Below, piece after piece: positions 6,390 through 8,190 of a stretch of 8,190 bases of DNA. This DNA comes from Verrucomicrobiota bacterium (GTDB lineage Bacteria; Verrucomicrobiota; Verrucomicrobiia; Opitutales; Oceanipulchritudinaceae). Every line of letters begins with the position of its first letter. Position 1 is the first letter of the stretch. The stretch lies in assembly GCA_009908535.1 (NCBI GenBank), contig JAAAOD010000208.1:1-8190 (forward strand), in the 5' to 3' direction. The translations under genes were made by a program, and so were the position numbers. The notes beneath the pieces were generated by a model. The model was not told where the DNA came from, made no database searches, and saw nothing but the letters and a program-made list of their open reading frames with translations.

Positions 6390-6408
6390 CCGCATCCTGC
6401 CCTAGGCT
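6381..6408 (+). promoter_or_regulatory. Possible promoter giving a leaderless mRNA
   Basis: TTGCTT (6381-6386) and TAGGCT (6403-6408) are 16 bases apart, and the ATG of the next gene begins 8 bases after the -10-like part. A start of transcription at the usual distance falls on or next to that ATG. This fits the absence of any Shine-Dalgarno. The layout is almost the same as that of the site at 6871-6898. Confidence 0.4.
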
Positions 6409-6416
6409 GCGCCTTT

Positions 6417-6860
6417 ATGGAGTTAACCGACGATCAAAAAGCTGTCGTAGCCGGCTGGGTGCGCGACGGCCTCAGTCTGGCCGATGTGCAGAAGCGCCTT
6501 GAAGAAGAGTTCTCGGTCCGGATGACCTACATGGATGTGCGCTTCCTCGTCGATGATCTCGATCTCGAGGTAGCCTCCCCTGCGCCCGTCTTTCATGACC
6601 CCGCCGCCGCTGATGTCTCCGGCGCCTCTGAACCTCCCACGGGCAAGGTCTCCGTCTCCCTCGACAAGGTCGCCCGCCCGGATTCCCTTGTCAGCGGGCA
6701 GGTGACCTTCAGCGACGGTGTCACCGCTCAGTGGCATTTAGACCAGATGGGGCGCCTCGCGCTCAATCCGAGTCAGCCCGGCTATCAGCCAACGCAGGAA
6801 GATGTGCAGAAATTCCAGGAAGAGCTGCGCAGTGCGGTGGAAAAATCGGGAATGATGTAG
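6417..6860 (+). CDS. Small protein of unknown function behind dnaA
   Basis: I do not recognise a named family. The 147-residue product appears soluble, with no signal peptide or membrane segment. Its N-terminal part (1-50) is helical and acidic. The segment WVRDGLSLADVQKRLEEEFSV (14-34), followed by MTYMDVRFLVDDLDL (36-50), has the rhythm of a small helix-turn-helix or winged-helix unit. A linker rich in Pro, Ala and Asp (about 52-75) leads to a second part with probable beta strands, KVSVSLDKV (77-85), SGQVTFSDGVTAQWHLDQMGRLAL (93-116), and a final helix EDVQKFQEELRSAVEK (128-143). I choose ATG 6417 over the in-frame ATG at 6366 because the 17 upstream residues look non-coding and the possible promoter at 6381-6408 would lie inside them. 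It sits where many genomes carry dnaN. A DNA-binding or regulatory role is only a guess. Confidence 0.82.
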   Translation: MELTDDQKAVVAGWVRDGLSLADVQKRLEEEFSVRMTYMDVRFLVDDLDLEVASPAPVFHDPAAADVSGASEPPTGKVSVSLDKVARPDSLVSGQVTFSDGVTAQWHLDQMGRLALNPSQPGYQPTQEDVQKFQEELRSAVEKSGMM

Positions 6861-6870
6861 GCCGCTGTCC

Positions 6871-6898
6871 TTGCGCCTCGGGCAACGGTCGCTATGCT
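6871..6898 (+). promoter_or_regulatory. Possible promoter giving a leaderless mRNA
   Basis: TTGCGC (6871-6876) and TATGCT (6893-6898, four of six bases of TATAAT) are 16 bases apart. The ATG at 6906 follows after 7 bases, so transcription would begin at about the start codon. No Shine-Dalgarno is present. The site argues for the start at 6906 rather than the in-frame ATG at 6894, which lies inside the -10-like word. Confidence 0.42.
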
Positions 6899-6905
6899 TG
6901 CGGCC

Positions 6906-7289
6906 ATGGCTATACGATTCCTCCATACCCGCATTCGCGTGAGTGACCTTGACCGTTCCGTCGACTGGTACGGCAGAGCCTGCGGTTTTCGCGTGCACAA
7001 ACGCAACGACAAAAGCCCTGCCGGCAACCAGATCGTGCACCTGGAGCTTCCGGGGAATGATCATATGCTGGAATTGACCTATTCTCCCGATTACAAAGTC
7101 GAGTTTCCCGAGGACCTCATGCATATCTGCATCGGGGTCGAGGATCTCGTCGCCTACTGCCAGGAACTGGAAGACGGCGGCTTCGAAATCTGGCCGGAAA
7201 ACTGGAAGGAGAAATTCACCTCCGGAGGGAACAGGATGGCTTTTCTGACCGATCCGGATGGCTACGAAGTCGAGATCCTTGAGCGCTGA
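6906..7289 (+). CDS. Glyoxalase-I-like VOC metalloenzyme
   Basis: This is a vicinal-oxygen-chelate protein closest in pattern to glyoxalase I (GloA), which isomerises the hemithioacetal of methylglyoxal and glutathione. The 127-residue chain has the two beta-alpha-beta-beta-beta modules. All four GloA metal ligands are present at matching places: His7 (FLHTRIRV), Glu56 (MLELTY), His73 (LMHICIGV) and Glu123 (GYEVEILE). The ends FLHTRIRVSDLDRSVDWY and FLTDPDGYEVEILE are very GloA-like. Arg11 corresponds to E. coli Arg9, but the glutathione-contacting Asn60 of E. coli GloA is Ser here. The thiol or the substrate may therefore differ, and I withhold a gene symbol. The start at 6906 is chosen because the protein then begins as GloA does; ATG 6894 would add four residues. 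It is 45 bases behind the previous gene and probably has its own promoter. Confidence 0.87.
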   Translation: MAIRFLHTRIRVSDLDRSVDWYGRACGFRVHKRNDKSPAGNQIVHLELPGNDHMLELTYSPDYKVEFPEDLMHICIGVEDLVAYCQELEDGGFEIWPENWKEKFTSGGNRMAFLTDPDGYEVEILER

Positions 7290-7298
7290 CGCCCTACC

Positions 7299-7317
7299 TG
7301 AAATTGAGTCTCATTCA
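7299..7317. promoter_or_regulatory. Possible Fur operator upstream of feoAB
   Basis: The 19 bases TGAAATTGAGTCTCATTCA contain TGAG-T-CTCA (7305-7313), a perfect short palindrome. They are flanked by TGAA and TTCA arms whose centre is shifted by one base. Overlapping, shifted half-sites with a GA..TCATT core are typical of Fur sites, and feo operons are classical Fur targets repressed when iron is plentiful. The match to the full Fur consensus is only partial. Confidence 0.42.
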
Positions 7318-7343
7318 TGTTGACGTCGGGGGGAGGGCGTCCC

Positions 7344-7350
7344 AAGGTGG
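7344..7350 (+). promoter_or_regulatory. Ribosome binding site of feoA
   Basis: AAGGTGG, one base from AAGGAGG, ends 6 bases before the ATG at 7357. This is ideal spacing and fixes the feoA start. Confidence 0.7.
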
Positions 7351-7356
7351 GGTGGA

Positions 7357-7593
7357 ATGGACGGACTGGTAACACTGAAGGACATGAAGCCGGGGCAGCG
7401 TGGGGAAGTACGGGCCTTCACGGGGGAACCCGGATGTAAATTCCGCCTGATGGAGATGGGCCTGCTGCCGGGCACGGAAGTCCGTTTTATCCGCCGTGCG
7501 CCGCTGGGGGATCCGATGCAGGTGGAGGTTCGGGGATTCCAGCTTTCGCTGCGTCAGGAAGAGGCGGCGTGTATCGGCATTGCGGTAGCATAG
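7357..7593 (+). CDS. feoA: Ferrous iron transport protein FeoA
   Basis: FeoA is a small cytoplasmic SH3-like protein that works with the Fe(II) permease FeoB and is needed for full uptake. The 78 residues have the family's usual length and order: LVTLKDMKPGQRGEV (4-18), then KFRLMEMGLLPGTEVRFIRRAPLGDP (28-53), the most conserved stretch, and VEVRGFQLSLRQEEAACI (56-73), which closes the barrel. It has a good Shine-Dalgarno and a possible Fur site upstream. The stop codon TAG is followed after a single codon by the feoB start in the same frame, so FeoA and FeoB are close to forming one polypeptide. FeoA-FeoB fusions are known in other bacteria. Confidence 0.95.
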   Translation: MDGLVTLKDMKPGQRGEVRAFTGEPGCKFRLMEMGLLPGTEVRFIRRAPLGDPMQVEVRGFQLSLRQEEAACIGIAVA

Positions 7594-7596
7594 ACG

Positions 7597-8190
7597 GTGG
7601 CCGAGGACGCGCCATTCATCGCCCTTGTCGGCAATCCGAACTCGGGAAAGACGACGCTGTTCAACGCCCTGACGGGGCTGCGGCAGAAAGTCGGAAATTA
7701 CCCCGGGGTAACGGTGGAATGGAAGGAGGGGATTGCGTGGACACAGCACGGGAAGCAGTTGCGCGTGCTCGACCTGCCGGGAAGCTACAGTCTGAACGCG
7801 CGCAGCCCGGACGAGGAGATTCTCGTGGAAGCGCTGCTGGGGCGGACGACGGTCCTACCGGACCCGACGGCGGTGATCTGTTGCGTGGACGCGAGCAACC
7901 TCGAGCGGAACCTGTATCTTGCCACGCAGGTCATCGAGCTGGGGCTTCCCACGGTGGTGGCCCTGAACATGATGGACGTGGCGGAGCGGCGGGGAGTGAA
8001 GATCGACGCGCAGCAGCTGGAGCGCCGGCTGGGGGTGAAGGTGATTCCCTGCGAAGCAAGCCGCGGCAGGGGCATCATGGAACTGCGGCTTGCCCTCAGC
8101 CAGGAGCTTGCGGCGGGGACGGTGGACCTGCAGCGCCCGAAGCTGGTGGAGGAAGCGGTGGAGGATCTTCTGCCGGTCCTGCGGCACCAC
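7597..8190 (+). CDS. feoB: Ferrous iron permease FeoB, N-terminal part
   Basis: This is the 5' portion of feoB, the inner-membrane Fe(II) importer with an N-terminal G-protein domain. The gene runs off the window edge, leaving 198 residues of a protein usually about 700 long; no membrane segment has been reached. The G domain is complete: G1 GNPNSGKT (12-19), G2 Thr39 in YPGVTVE, G3 DLPG (59-62), G4 NMMD (124-127) and a G5-like CEASRG (152-157, where SA is more usual). The residues after about 170 should begin the helical spacer domain. The start must be non-ATG: GTG at 7597 is the only candidate between the feoA stop at 7591-7593 and the conserved start of the domain (PFIALVGNPNSG). No good Shine-Dalgarno lies before it, so translation is probably coupled to feoA. 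The FeoB identity is certain; the start is likely. Confidence 0.95.
   Translation, partial: MAEDAPFIALVGNPNSGKTTLFNALTGLRQKVGNYPGVTVEWKEGIAWTQHGKQLRVLDLPGSYSLNARSPDEEILVEALLGRTTVLPDPTAVICCVDASNLERNLYLATQVIELGLPTVVALNMMDVAERRGVKIDAQQLERRLGVKVIPCEASRGRGIMELRLALSQELAAGTVDLQRPKLVEEAVEDLLPVLRHH

Noticed and set aside
4836..6395. Minus-strand open frame of 519 codons across dnaA
   Set aside because: It is fully antisense to dnaA, which has every expected motif. The translation has no recognisable domain; long antisense frames are common opposite GC-rich genes.
6366..6416. Longer start for the gene behind dnaA
   Set aside because: The added 17 residues look like translated intergenic sequence, and the possible promoter lies inside them.
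1..8190. CRISPR array, insertion sequence, tRNA/rRNA or phage genes
   Set aside because: No regularly spaced repeats, transposase or integrase motifs, or tRNA-like folds were seen. The window reads as core chromosome.

Overview
The window comes from a high-GC Gram-negative bacterium. Lipopolysaccharide-export genes (lptC-like, lptA, lptB) sit directly before an HPr kinase gene and then dnaA. All recognised genes lie on the + strand and the window is densely coded. The lptC-lptA-lptB-hprK order without rpoN, together with a small unknown gene directly after dnaA, suggests Verrucomicrobiota (Opitutae-like). That placement is an inference from gene order and protein style, not a proven assignment.

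Layout: (1) An aldo/keto reductase of the Kv-beta/YghZ type (4-981), whose 5' end may lie outside the window. (2) A tightly packed run: elbB (1023-1682), an lptC-like gene (1682-2128), lptA (2128-2769) and lptB (2762-3508). Consecutive genes overlap by 1, 1 and 8 bases, so they are probably one translationally coupled operon. After 34 bases comes hprK (3543-4508). (3) A 432-base non-coding gap (4509-4940) before dnaA. It holds DnaA-box-like sites, an AT-rich stretch, two overlapping inverted repeats and a possible promoter, and is a candidate replication origin or dnaA control region. (4) dnaA (4941-6347), a small gene of unknown function (6417-6860) and a glyoxalase-I-like metalloenzyme (6906-7289). 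(5) The ferrous-iron uptake genes feoA (7357-7593) and the 5' part of feoB (7597 to the window edge), behind a possible Fur site.

The lpt genes encode the inner-membrane ATPase subunit, the periplasmic bridge and a membrane-anchored bitopic partner that together move LPS to the outer membrane. HprK links carbon/phosphotransfer status to its partner HPr. DnaA starts replication. FeoA/FeoB import Fe(II). AKR, ElbB and the GloA-like protein all belong to families that act on reactive carbonyls such as methylglyoxal, but whether they cooperate here is only inferred.

The most interesting non-textbook signals are these. Four genes without a well-placed Shine-Dalgarno share a possible promoter pattern TTGCNN-(16-18)-TANGCW, and in two of them it predicts leaderless transcripts. 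feoA and feoB are in the same reading frame, separated by a single amber codon and one sense codon. The dnaA upstream region has mutually exclusive hairpins over the proposed promoter. The protein encoded right after dnaA is unrecognised. I found no CRISPR array, insertion sequence, tRNA, rRNA or clearly novel defence or biosynthetic system.
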